Positions 6,403 to 12,245 of a stretch of 14,889 nt of DNA are shown in pieces. Numbering within the stretch: the stretch's first letter is position 1; every line of letters starts with the position of its first letter. The position numbers were made by a program, and so were the translations under genes. The DNA is from Candidatus Micrarchaeia archaeon. GTDB taxonomy: Archaea; Micrarchaeota; Micrarchaeia; Anstonellales; Bilamarchaeaceae. The notes under the pieces were generated by a model. It was given only the letters and a program-made list of their open reading frames with translations, made no database searches and was not told the DNA's origin. Location: positions 1 to 14,889 of the forward strand of contig JBAZLI010000013.1 in assembly GCA_041650355.1 (NCBI GenBank). The letters run 5' to 3'.

Positions 6403-7326
6403 CTAAACTTTTCTTATTCGCGCCCCTGATATTTTTTCGCGGTTCGCGGCAAGCACCATGGCACCTTCCGCCTCCCTGAATTTGCCCTCGGCTTCGGCAT
6501 TGCTCGGATCTATCGTCTGCGCCCTCTTGTAGTATTGGAGCGCGGTTTCAAGGCTCCCCATATCGCCATGGGCATAAGAGTTGTAGTAAACATCCCCCGT
6601 GGCCATATAGCCAGTTGCGTATTCTTTGGGCAAGTTTAGGCCGCGCGCCTTTTCCCCATAAGCCCTTTTGAACTCATACTCGTGCATTATCCCTGACCCC
6701 CATGCGCTGGTCATTATGTGGGGCGAAGTTGTCTCCAGGTAGCGCACATTATTTTCCTTGCGATAAACTTTGAGCACCGCGTGCGGTTCCCCCCTTCTTG
6801 ATACCAGCATTACCGAGCTTTTTATCCCGAATTCGCGCAGAATGTCCCCGGCCAGGTGGGCACTGGTGTCGCAGTCTATAACGCCTTTCCCGCTTTTGGA
6901 AAATGAGTCCACAGAATCTGAAAGCAGGCCAGTGGGCCTATAATTAAAATGGCTGTTTATGAATTGCACAGCCAGCTTCGCGACATCCTCGGCTTTCGCC
7001 CCATTTATCTCTTCCGGCACTCCCCTCTTGAATTTCCTGGATTTTATGTACTCATGGGCCATGTCCAGGATTTCAGCATACTTTGCCTGCAGTTTCTCAA
7101 CATCTTCCTTGCTTCGATTGGACCACATTCGGTTCTCCAGGCTTATCTGGTTAGGCCCCACAAGCGTTTCCTTGGGTTCCAGCCGGCCTTTAGTTTCACG
7201 GGCTCTGACGGCAGGTTCATCAACCGTTTTTTCCTTTCTCTTGGGCACGAGTTTTCTGATTAAGCGCCTGAACCAGCCAGGCTTCTTCTCGGCTTCGTTC
7301 TGCACTCTTTCCTGCATTTGGGCCAT
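6403..7326 (-). CDS. Transglutaminase-fold protein with C-terminal TPR
   Basis: The 307-residue product has a transglutaminase/papain-like core. IDCDTSAHLAGDILREFGI contains the likely catalytic Cys152, PHAVLKVY the His182, and RYLETTS the acidic residue E198; the spacing is right for this fold. A TPR-like pair of helices (ALQYYKRAQTIDPSNAEAE) follows near 262-280. The N-terminus lacks a signal peptide and has a very basic patch (RRLIRKLVPKRKEK, 20-33), so it is probably cytoplasmic, perhaps bound to membrane or nucleic acid. Whether it acts as a protease, a cross-linking enzyme or a scaffold is unknown. A TATA box 26 nt before the ATG at 7326 points to a leaderless transcript. It converges on purA. 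Confidence 0.65.
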   Translation of the reverse strand: MAQMQERVQNEAEKKPGWFRRLIRKLVPKRKEKTVDEPAVRARETKGRLEPKETLVGPNQISLENRMWSNRSKEDVEKLQAKYAEILDMAHEYIKSRKFKRGVPEEINGAKAEDVAKLAVQFINSHFNYRPTGLLSDSVDSFSKSGKGVIDCDTSAHLAGDILREFGIKSSVMLVSRRGEPHAVLKVYRKENNVRYLETTSPHIMTSAWGSGIMHEYEFKRAYGEKARGLNLPKEYATGYMATGDVYYNSYAHGDMGSLETALQYYKRAQTIDPSNAEAEGKFREAEGAMVLAANREKISGARIRKV

Positions 7327-7347
7327 AACAACGGCTTTGGAGTGAAG

Positions 7348-7357
7348 ATTATAAAAA
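7348..7357 (-). promoter_or_regulatory. TATA box for the transglutaminase-fold gene
   Basis: On the minus strand TTTTTATAAT is centred about 26 nt upstream of the ATG at 7326. Archaeal transcription begins about 25 nt after the box, so the message should start at or next to the start codon, without a leader. Confidence 0.65.
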
Positions 7358-7385
7358 GCTGCGCTGGCGCTTATGAAAAAAGTTC

Positions 7386-7433
7386 GCAGAGAAGGTTGGA
7401 TTCGCCGGAGCGTCGGCGAATGCCCTTCTCCGC
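7386..7433. repeat. Nested hairpin repeat, copy 1
   Basis: An inner perfect 8-bp stem, ATTCGCCG (7400-7407) with CGGCGAAT (7414-7421), is enclosed by GAGAAGG (7389-7395) with CCTTCTC (7424-7430). Its minus strand is similar to copy 2 at 7738-7781: both read GCGGAGA, GCATTCGCC, a short loop, GGCGAATCCAA, then TCTCTGC. The two copies are thus inverted around the tRNA and the other hairpins. Confidence 0.75.
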
Positions 7434-7444
7434 TCTATTTCATT

Positions 7445-7563
7445 CGCAGAGAAGGAGATTGTCAGCTTTGCTGTTTTTTCAACAGCGAATGCTTTTGAAC
7501 TCCTAAGCCCAGAAGGGCACTAGATTTCAAGTCTAGCGCGATACCAGGTTCCGCCATCTCTGC
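7445..7563 (-). tRNA. tRNA-Ser(TGA) with a 35-nt intron in the T-loop
   Basis: Read on the minus strand from 7563: acceptor strand GCAGAGA pairs perfectly with TCTCTGC at 7452-7446, and the discriminator base is G, as needed for serine. The D-arm is GCGG with TCGC and holds A14, G18 and G19. The anticodon stem CTAGA/TCTAG encloses CTTGAAA, anticodon TGA at 7529-7527. The long variable arm GCCC-TTCT-GGGC is the class II mark of tRNA-Ser. The T-stem AGGAG (7504-7500) pairs with CTCCT (7457-7453), but 42 nt separate the arms instead of 7. Removing 35 nt, about 7493-7459, restores the normal loop TTCAAAT. No CCA is encoded. The gene is complete and every other part is regular. Confidence 0.88.
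7459..7493 (-). other. tRNA intron with relaxed bulge-helix-bulge in the T-loop
   Basis: The junction can fold as the archaeal splicing signal. The T-stem is the outer helix; TTCA (7499-7496) pairs with TGAC (7464-7461) in three of four positions (one T-C mismatch). A 3-nt bulge AAA (7495-7493) lies on the 5' side and AAT (7460-7458) on the 3' side. Cutting after the second base of each bulge leaves TTCAAA plus T, a standard T-loop, with the intron between positions 59 and 60; moving both cuts by one or two bases gives the same product. The intron forms its own hairpin, GCTGTT with AACAGC. Confidence 0.75.
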
Positions 7564-7571
7564 ACCATATC

Positions 7572-7594
7572 CAGTCGCCTGAAAACGGCGACTG
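7572..7594. repeat. Hairpin, 8-bp perfect stem
   Basis: CAGTCGCC and GGCGACTG are exact complements around a 7-nt loop, just upstream of the tRNA on its strand. It may be a structural element of the region or part of the tRNA promoter area. Confidence 0.7.
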
Positions 7595-7596
7595 TC

Positions 7597-7649
7597 CCTC
7601 AAAAACCATCGGTTTTCGAGGTCCCTTTTTCTTTGGAAAAGAAAAAAGG
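7597..7649. repeat. Two adjacent imperfect hairpins
   Basis: The first pairs CCTC plus AAAACC (7597-7607) with GGTTTT plus GAGG (7611-7621), with one mismatch and a 3-nt loop. The second pairs CCTTTTTCTTT (7624-7634) with AAAGAAAAAAGG (7638-7649), with one bulged base. The A/T-rich second stem resembles a bidirectional terminator, but the region has no gene ending beside it. Confidence 0.55.
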
Positions 7650-7657
7650 TCTGCGTT

Positions 7658-7678
7658 GTTGCCGAAGTGTTCGGCAAC
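7658..7678. repeat. Hairpin, 9-bp perfect stem with 3-nt loop
   Basis: GTTGCCGAA and TTCGGCAAC are exact complements separated by GTG only. This is the tightest of the hairpins in the cluster. Confidence 0.75.
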
Positions 7679-7682
7679 TTCG

Positions 7683-7708
7683 CCGCAAAGAGCTTCGCTC
7701 TATTGCGG
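7683..7708. repeat. Hairpin, 11-bp stem with one bulge
   Basis: CCGCAA and AGAGC (7683-7693) pair with GCTCT and TTGCGG (7697-7708), with a single bulged A at 7702 and a TTC loop. Confidence 0.75.
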
Positions 7709-7737
7709 AGGTATTCACCCCAAAAAAGAAACCTTAA

Positions 7738-7781
7738 TCTGCGGAGAGCATTCGCCAGCAGGCGAATCCAATCTCTGCAGA
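7738..7781. repeat. Nested hairpin repeat, copy 2 (inverted relative to copy 1)
   Basis: The inner stem ATTCGCC (7750-7756) pairs with GGCGAAT (7761-7767); the outer arms TCTGC (7738-7742) and GCAGA (7777-7781) pair as well. The plus strand here resembles the minus strand of the copy at 7386-7433. Confidence 0.7.
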
Positions 7782-7910
7782 CAAACCTCCAATTCTTCGG
7801 AGCGCCGAAAAACCGCCCGTAATACGTTTAAGGAGCTTAAGGAGCTGAACAAAATAAAAACCATCCTGTTTCCAGCTGGATTTTGCCCTTTTGCACTTCG
7901 GACCCGGGAC
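7782..7910. other. Intergenic stretch without a recognised gene
   Basis: Between the hairpin cluster and the next promoter I see no protein gene. It holds a small 5-bp hairpin (TTCGG/CCGAA, 7796-7809), a perfect tandem duplication of the 9-mer TTAAGGAGC (7828-7845), and a 10-base palindrome TCCAGCTGGA (7871-7880). An upstream element GGATTTTGCCC at 7878-7888 recurs before the gene at 13666. A small RNA cannot be excluded. Confidence 0.5.
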
Positions 7911-7915
7911 TAAGG

Positions 7916-7923
7916 CTTTAAAG
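7916..7923 (+). promoter_or_regulatory. TATA box for the NSS-family transporter
   Basis: CTTTAAAG is centred about 27 nt before the ATG at 7947, with no ribosome binding site between, so the message is probably leaderless. Confidence 0.65.
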
Positions 7924-7946
7924 AATTATTCAATAGATTAGGGCGT

Positions 7947-9221
7947 ATGGAAAGATGGTCCTCCCGCTACATGTTCCTGCTTGCAGCCATTGGCTCGGCA
8001 GTGGGCCTGGGGAACATCTGGAGATTTCCGTACATGGCCGGAGCTTATGGCGGCGGCACGTTCATAGTCATATACTTGATTTCGGTGGCGCTGATAGGGC
8101 TTCCGCTGATGATTCTCGAATTCACCGCAGGAAAGCACTTTGCATCCCCTCTTTTCCCAGCGTTCTCAAAAATCGGGCGGAACATCTCTCTAATTTCGCT
8201 GATACTGCACGCGCTGAACCTGCTGATACTTTCCTATTATGTGGTAGTCACCGGATGGACGCTGGCATATCTTTTCTCATCTGTTTCCGGCACCTACGCC
8301 CCGCTGGCCGAATACTCCAGGTCCAGCATGTTTCCGTTTTCCACCGCGCTCACGTTGCTGGCGATATTCCTCATAATGCGCATGGACCTTAAGCAGGGAA
8401 TAGAAAAGGCGAATTCGGTGCTCATGCCTGTCTTTTTCGCAATTCTCATCTCGCTTCTGTTTTATTCATTCACGCTTCCTGGCTTGGGGCAGGCACTGAA
8501 GTTCTACACGAACTTCGGGAGCGTGAACATAGAGACCGTGATGGCCGCTATATCCCAGGCTCTCTTTTCCCTGAGCGTGGGCGCAGGTATAATGTTCACC
8601 TATGCGTCGCACGCAGAAAAGAGGGAAAAAACCGCGTCCGCAGCGGCCATAGTGTCTTTCACGGACACCGCAGTCGCTCTGGTTGCAGGAATCGCAATCT
8701 TCCCCCTGGTGTTTACCTACGGCCTCAGCCCTTCCGAGGGCGCAACCCTGGCATTCGACACCCTTCCGCTGGCGTTTCTCCAGATGCCTTTCGGCAACAT
8801 CGCAATGCCCATGTTCTTCCTCCTCCTCTTCTCGGTTGCCCTCACATCCACGATAAGCATGGCCGAAGTCGGCGTCGTGGACCTTTCGGCAAGAACTGGG
8901 AGAAAAAAGGCTGCGTTCTACCTGACCGCACTGATAGCGCTCCTGTCAATCCCATCTCTTCTGAGCTATTCCCGGACAAACTTGAAATTTGCCGGTGTGC
9001 CGGTGCTTGATTACCTGGACGGGACCGTGGTGGTGCTGGTCTTTCCGGTAGTCGCGCTCCTGCTCGTCCTGGCACTGGGATGGGCATGGAAGGATTTCGA
9101 GAAAGAATCCGCAAGAGCGCTTCCCGAAATTTTCCTAACGCCATACATCCTTCTGATTCGCTTCATCATCCCGGCCGTGCTCCTGGTCCTTTCACTCGCC
9201 GGATTATCGGCTCGCATATAA
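7947..9221 (+). CDS. Sodium-dependent transporter, NSS/SNF (SLC6) family
   Basis: This family uses the Na+ gradient to import amino acids or related small solutes; LeuT and MhsT are relatives. The 424-residue protein has about 11-12 membrane segments. The first contains the family signature GSAVGLGNIWRFPY (residues 16-29), whose unwound part binds Na+ and substrate, followed by the glycine-rich AGAYGGGTF. ALTSTISMAE in a later segment matches the threonine-serine pair that binds the second Na+ in LeuT. A serine (S17) stands where LeuT has the Na1-binding N21. The length fits the short bacterial and archaeal forms. The substrate cannot be told. The start follows a TATA box directly (leaderless), and the next gene begins 26 nt after its stop but has its own promoter. 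Confidence 0.92.
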   Translation: MERWSSRYMFLLAAIGSAVGLGNIWRFPYMAGAYGGGTFIVIYLISVALIGLPLMILEFTAGKHFASPLFPAFSKIGRNISLISLILHALNLLILSYYVVVTGWTLAYLFSSVSGTYAPLAEYSRSSMFPFSTALTLLAIFLIMRMDLKQGIEKANSVLMPVFFAILISLLFYSFTLPGLGQALKFYTNFGSVNIETVMAAISQALFSLSVGAGIMFTYASHAEKREKTASAAAIVSFTDTAVALVAGIAIFPLVFTYGLSPSEGATLAFDTLPLAFLQMPFGNIAMPMFFLLLFSVALTSTISMAEVGVVDLSARTGRKKAAFYLTALIALLSIPSLLSYSRTNLKFAGVPVLDYLDGTVVVLVFPVVALLLVLALGWAWKDFEKESARALPEIFLTPYILLIRFIIPAVLLVLSLAGLSARI

Positions 9222-9225
9222 AAAG

Positions 9226-9232
9226 TTATAAA
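9226..9232 (+). promoter_or_regulatory. TATA box for the antiporter
   Basis: TTATAAA lies directly after the NSS gene stop, centred 25 nt before the ATG at 9254 and 19 nt before that at 9248. The overlapping ATATAAAAAG at 9216-9225 would fit the start at 9248. Either gives a leaderless message. Confidence 0.55.
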
Positions 9233-9247
9233 CGATGTACCTGATAG

Positions 9248-10543
9248 ATGCGTATGTTCGAAGCCTTTTTCATAATCGGGCTCACCATCATAGTGGGATA
9301 CGCGGCCCTTTACATAGCCGACAGATACAAGATTTCCCAAGTGCTGATTCTGATGCTGTTCGGTTTCATCCTCGGGCCGGCTTTGGGAATAGTGGAGACC
9401 GGAGAAGGCTCGCTCATCCGTTCAATCTACCCGTTCATGGCCGTGCTCGCGCTCATAATCCTCCTTTTCGATGGAGGGCTCTCATTCAACATATTCAACG
9501 TGTTCAGGACGCTTACGAAATCAACGCTCTTCACCTTCCTTGCGTTCCTTCTCAGCATGGTTTTCACTCTTATCCTAGCTCCACTTCTCAAACTTAGCGT
9601 AATGGATGCGCTGATGGTCGGCGCGGTCCTCGGCGGAACCTCATCCGCAATCGTGATCGCGATGGCTGAAAAAACCGGTGCGAGCGATGAAACCAAGTCT
9701 CTGCTCACCATAGAATCCACCCTCACCGACACGCTCGTCATAATCGTGGTTTTCATCCTGGTGCAGGCTGCAAAGACGCTGGATTTCAGTTTAGGTGATT
9801 TCGCCAATTCCCTGCTAAGCTCCTTCGCCATCTCCATACTTTTCGGCATAGCCGGCGCTTTCGCGTGGAATTTCATACTCCAGAAAATCCCAAAGCATAC
9901 GCTGGACTACATGCTCACCGTGGCCGCGCTCTTCATCACCTATTCGCTTACTGAGGCGGTAAAGGCCAACGGTGCGCTCGCGGTCTTTGTTTTCGGCCTG
10001 GTGTTCGGGAACCTCAAGAACATGCCGCCCTCCTTCTTCTCCATTTCCAAATACAAGATGGACGAGAAGATAAAGGACTTCCAGAGCGAGGTGACCTTCT
10101 TCACGCGCACCTTCTTCTTTGCGTACATAGGAATGCTGTTTCCGCTGGGCAGCGTGACTTTCGGAACGATAGCAGTAAGCGTCCTCCTGGTGTGCTTGTT
10201 CATAATCGCCCGCTACATCGCGGACCGGCTGGTCCTGAAGGACGATGAAAAGTACGAGCGCGGCCTGATAATACCGATGCTTCCGCGCGGCCTTGCCGCC
10301 GCAGTCGTGGTCGGAGTGATAATAAGCAACGGAATATCTATCCCGCACCTGCAGGAAATAGTGTTCAGCGTGATATTCCTCACCAATATAATCGCAACCT
10401 TTGCGGTCTATGCTTACCAAAACGGCGCAAAGCACAAGCCGGACGTTTTACCGAAAAGCGCAGGTGAAGATGAAACCGGGGCAGCTGAGGAAGAACCGCA
10501 GAAGGAGAAAACCAAGAATGCGCATTCCACCAAAAACGCCTGA
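9248..10543 (+). CDS. Cation/proton antiporter, CPA family (NhaP-like)
   Basis: These membrane exchangers trade protons for Na+ or K+ and set internal pH and ion content. The 431-residue protein has about 12-13 membrane segments, an early LMLFGFILGPALG segment, LLFDGGLSF, and GAVLGGTSSAIVIAM. The ion-binding segment is IESTLTDTLVII, with E156 and D161. A late segment has LPRGLAAAVVVGVI with the conserved arginine. Where CPA1 antiporters have Asn-Asp, this one has Thr160-Asp161, so ion specificity is open. The last 35 or so residues are a charged cytoplasmic tail. The start is ATG 9248; ATG 9254, two codons on, is equally possible. Confidence 0.9.
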   Translation: MRMFEAFFIIGLTIIVGYAALYIADRYKISQVLILMLFGFILGPALGIVETGEGSLIRSIYPFMAVLALIILLFDGGLSFNIFNVFRTLTKSTLFTFLAFLLSMVFTLILAPLLKLSVMDALMVGAVLGGTSSAIVIAMAEKTGASDETKSLLTIESTLTDTLVIIVVFILVQAAKTLDFSLGDFANSLLSSFAISILFGIAGAFAWNFILQKIPKHTLDYMLTVAALFITYSLTEAVKANGALAVFVFGLVFGNLKNMPPSFFSISKYKMDEKIKDFQSEVTFFTRTFFFAYIGMLFPLGSVTFGTIAVSVLLVCLFIIARYIADRLVLKDDEKYERGLIIPMLPRGLAAAVVVGVIISNGISIPHLQEIVFSVIFLTNIIATFAVYAYQNGAKHKPDVLPKSAGEDETGAAEEEPQKEKTKNAHSTKNA

Positions 10544-10549
10544 TTTTCC

Positions 10550-10625
10550 ACAACCGTGGAAGCGCATTACGGCGATGGTGTGAAACTGCCAAATTATTAA
10601 AAGTCCCGGAGAAAACCGTTTTATG
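10550..10625 (+). promoter_or_regulatory. Duplicated promoter, copy A (before the MFS-like gene)
   Basis: This stretch matches 12172-12245 at about 66 of 76 aligned columns by hand count and ends exactly at the start codon. It contains ACAACCGTGGA, GCATTACGGCGATGG, the TATA box TTATTAAA (10594-10601) and AGAAAACCGTTTTATG. The box is about 25 nt before the ATG at 10623, so the message is leaderless. The upstream conserved 26-base part could hold a regulator or TFB site. Confidence 0.8.
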
Positions 10626-12145
10626 GGCGAACCGGGGAAGATTAGAAGGACAATGCGCGATTCCATAGTCGAAGGGAGTTTCGCGAACATCATGGAATAT
10701 GCCGGCAGGGCGTTCCTCCTGCCCATGGGAGTTGCGTTGGGCGCGACAATTTCCCAGCTGAGCGTGCTCACCTCGTTGCCCTACCTCCTCACCGGCCTGG
10801 GTGGCGAAGTGACTGCCTCGTTCAGAAACTTGGTGAAGAACAGGGCTACGGTGCTCTCAGCGGCGCGGCTCTCCAGGCCGCCGCATGGCTCATTCTTTCA
10901 GTCCTATCCTATTCCGCCGCATCCTCTGCAAGCCGGGAAGTGGCCGTGCTGCTTCTCATATTGGTGGCTTCGGTGATATACCTCCTGGACGCAGTGCTCC
11001 AGCCAATCTGGTTCTCTCTTTTTGGGGATGTCGTGCCTGTGGGGCAAAGGTCCAGATGGCTGGGGAGAAGGAACCAGATAATGTTCATGGCCGCACTTAT
11101 CTGTCTCGGCGCTTCGGGGGTCATCCTCAACCTGTTCCCTCCTGCGCAGGTGCTCTACGGATTCTCCATCCTTTTCCTCATAGCCTCGCTCGCGAGATTC
11201 GCCAGTGCATTCCTGCTGAAAGGGCACTATGAGCCCCGCAAGCGCCACAGCGTTCCCGGAAAGGACGGGGGCACAGTACTGCCTGGTTTCCTGGCAGTGA
11301 CATTCATCCTCAATTTTGTCGTGTATTTCGCATCCCCATTCTTCAACATACACATGCTCGAGAACCTCAACTTCGACTATTTGTCTTACTCCTTGGTGCT
11401 GGCCGTGCAGATACTTTTCGCAGTCCTCGCCTATCCGGGCTGGGGAATAGTGATAAGCAAATACGGGGGCAGGCAGGTGCTGATAGCAAACGGTTTCCTC
11501 TCCATCTTCATTCCGCTTTTTTGGCTGTATATCAATACCCCTTTCGAGGCGCTTTTCGCGGAAGCGTTCTCAGGCCTGGTGTGGAGCGGAATAAACCTTG
11601 CGGCTTTCGACTACCTATTTGAAATCTCCAAAAGCGGAAAGGAAAAGCGCTTCGCGCACAGGAACCTTGCGTTCAACGCAGGCATATTTTTCGGAACCCT
11701 CTCAGGCGGAGCCGCACTCGCGTTCCTACTCTCATCCGGGTTCGGCTACATTGACGCTTTCAAGGTGATATTCGTGCTCTCTGCCCTCGGACGGCTCGCC
11801 CTCTTCTCTGTTGCGGGGCGGTTTCTGCCCAGCCTCGCCAATGTTGAGCGCATAGAGACGAAATCCTTGATAATGAGAATAATCACTGTTTACCCTGTAA
11901 AGGGAATGGCGTACGATTTCAACGGCATGCTGCGTTTCATGGGGCAGGAAGCCCGGCGTTCCAGGAAGATGCTAGAAGGGCTCGTGCCTCTCACCAAAGA
12001 GCTTTCCATTCTTGTGTTGGCGCCCGTGAATGCGACTAATTACGTGATGGATAGCTTGGGAGGCGAGGTGGGGACGATAAAAGAATCTGCAGCCAGGCTT
12101 TCGCTAGGGGTTCTAAGAGCAATCAACCCCGGAAGATTAAAATAA
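10623..12145 (+). CDS. MFS-like transporter, interrupted by a frameshift
   Basis: Two frames make up one multi-spanning membrane protein. The first runs from the leaderless ATG at 10623 and reads sensibly to about residue 80 (VKNRATVLSA). The second is in another frame and continues with ALQAAAWLIL and further membrane helices to the stop at 12145. The break lies in the GC-rich run at 10859-10868; two bases fewer there, or one more, would join the frames into about 506 residues with roughly 10-12 membrane segments. Motifs such as SKYGGRQVL between helices and NLAFNAGIFFGTLSGGAALA are of major facilitator type. The C-terminal 90 residues form a soluble tail. The substrate is unknown. Either a sequencing error or a recent mutation is possible; the rest shows no decay. 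Its promoter is duplicated before the next gene. Confidence 0.7.
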
Positions 12146-12171
12146 AGAAACTTTGAGATCAAGCACCTCCT

Positions 12172-12245
12172 ACAACCGTGGATGTGCATTACGGCGATGG
12201 CGGAACTGCCAGTTTATTAAACGCCCTGGAGAAAACCGTTTTATG
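12172..12245 (+). promoter_or_regulatory. Duplicated promoter, copy B (before the GT-HAD fusion)
   Basis: This is the second copy of the 10550-10625 sequence. TTATTAAA at 12214-12221 is about 25 nt before the ATG at 12243, identifying this ATG as the start. Similarity ends with the start codon; the coding sequences that follow are unrelated. Confidence 0.8.

Noticed and set aside
7516..7540. Plus-strand reading of the tRNA arm as an anticodon TCA tRNA
   Set aside because: The rest of the cloverleaf, the discriminator base and the variable arm fit only the minus strand, giving anticodon TGA for serine.
7624..7649. Transcription terminator
   Set aside because: The A/T-rich stem has no gene ending beside it on either strand, and archaeal termination relies mostly on T-tracts, which are not at the proper place.
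7383..7781. CRISPR array in the hairpin region
   Set aside because: The hairpins differ in sequence and size and have no uniform repeat or spacer length.
12153..12242. N-terminal extension of the GT-HAD fusion
   Set aside because: It would run through the duplicated promoter and TATA box; the conserved domain starts after the ATG at 12243.
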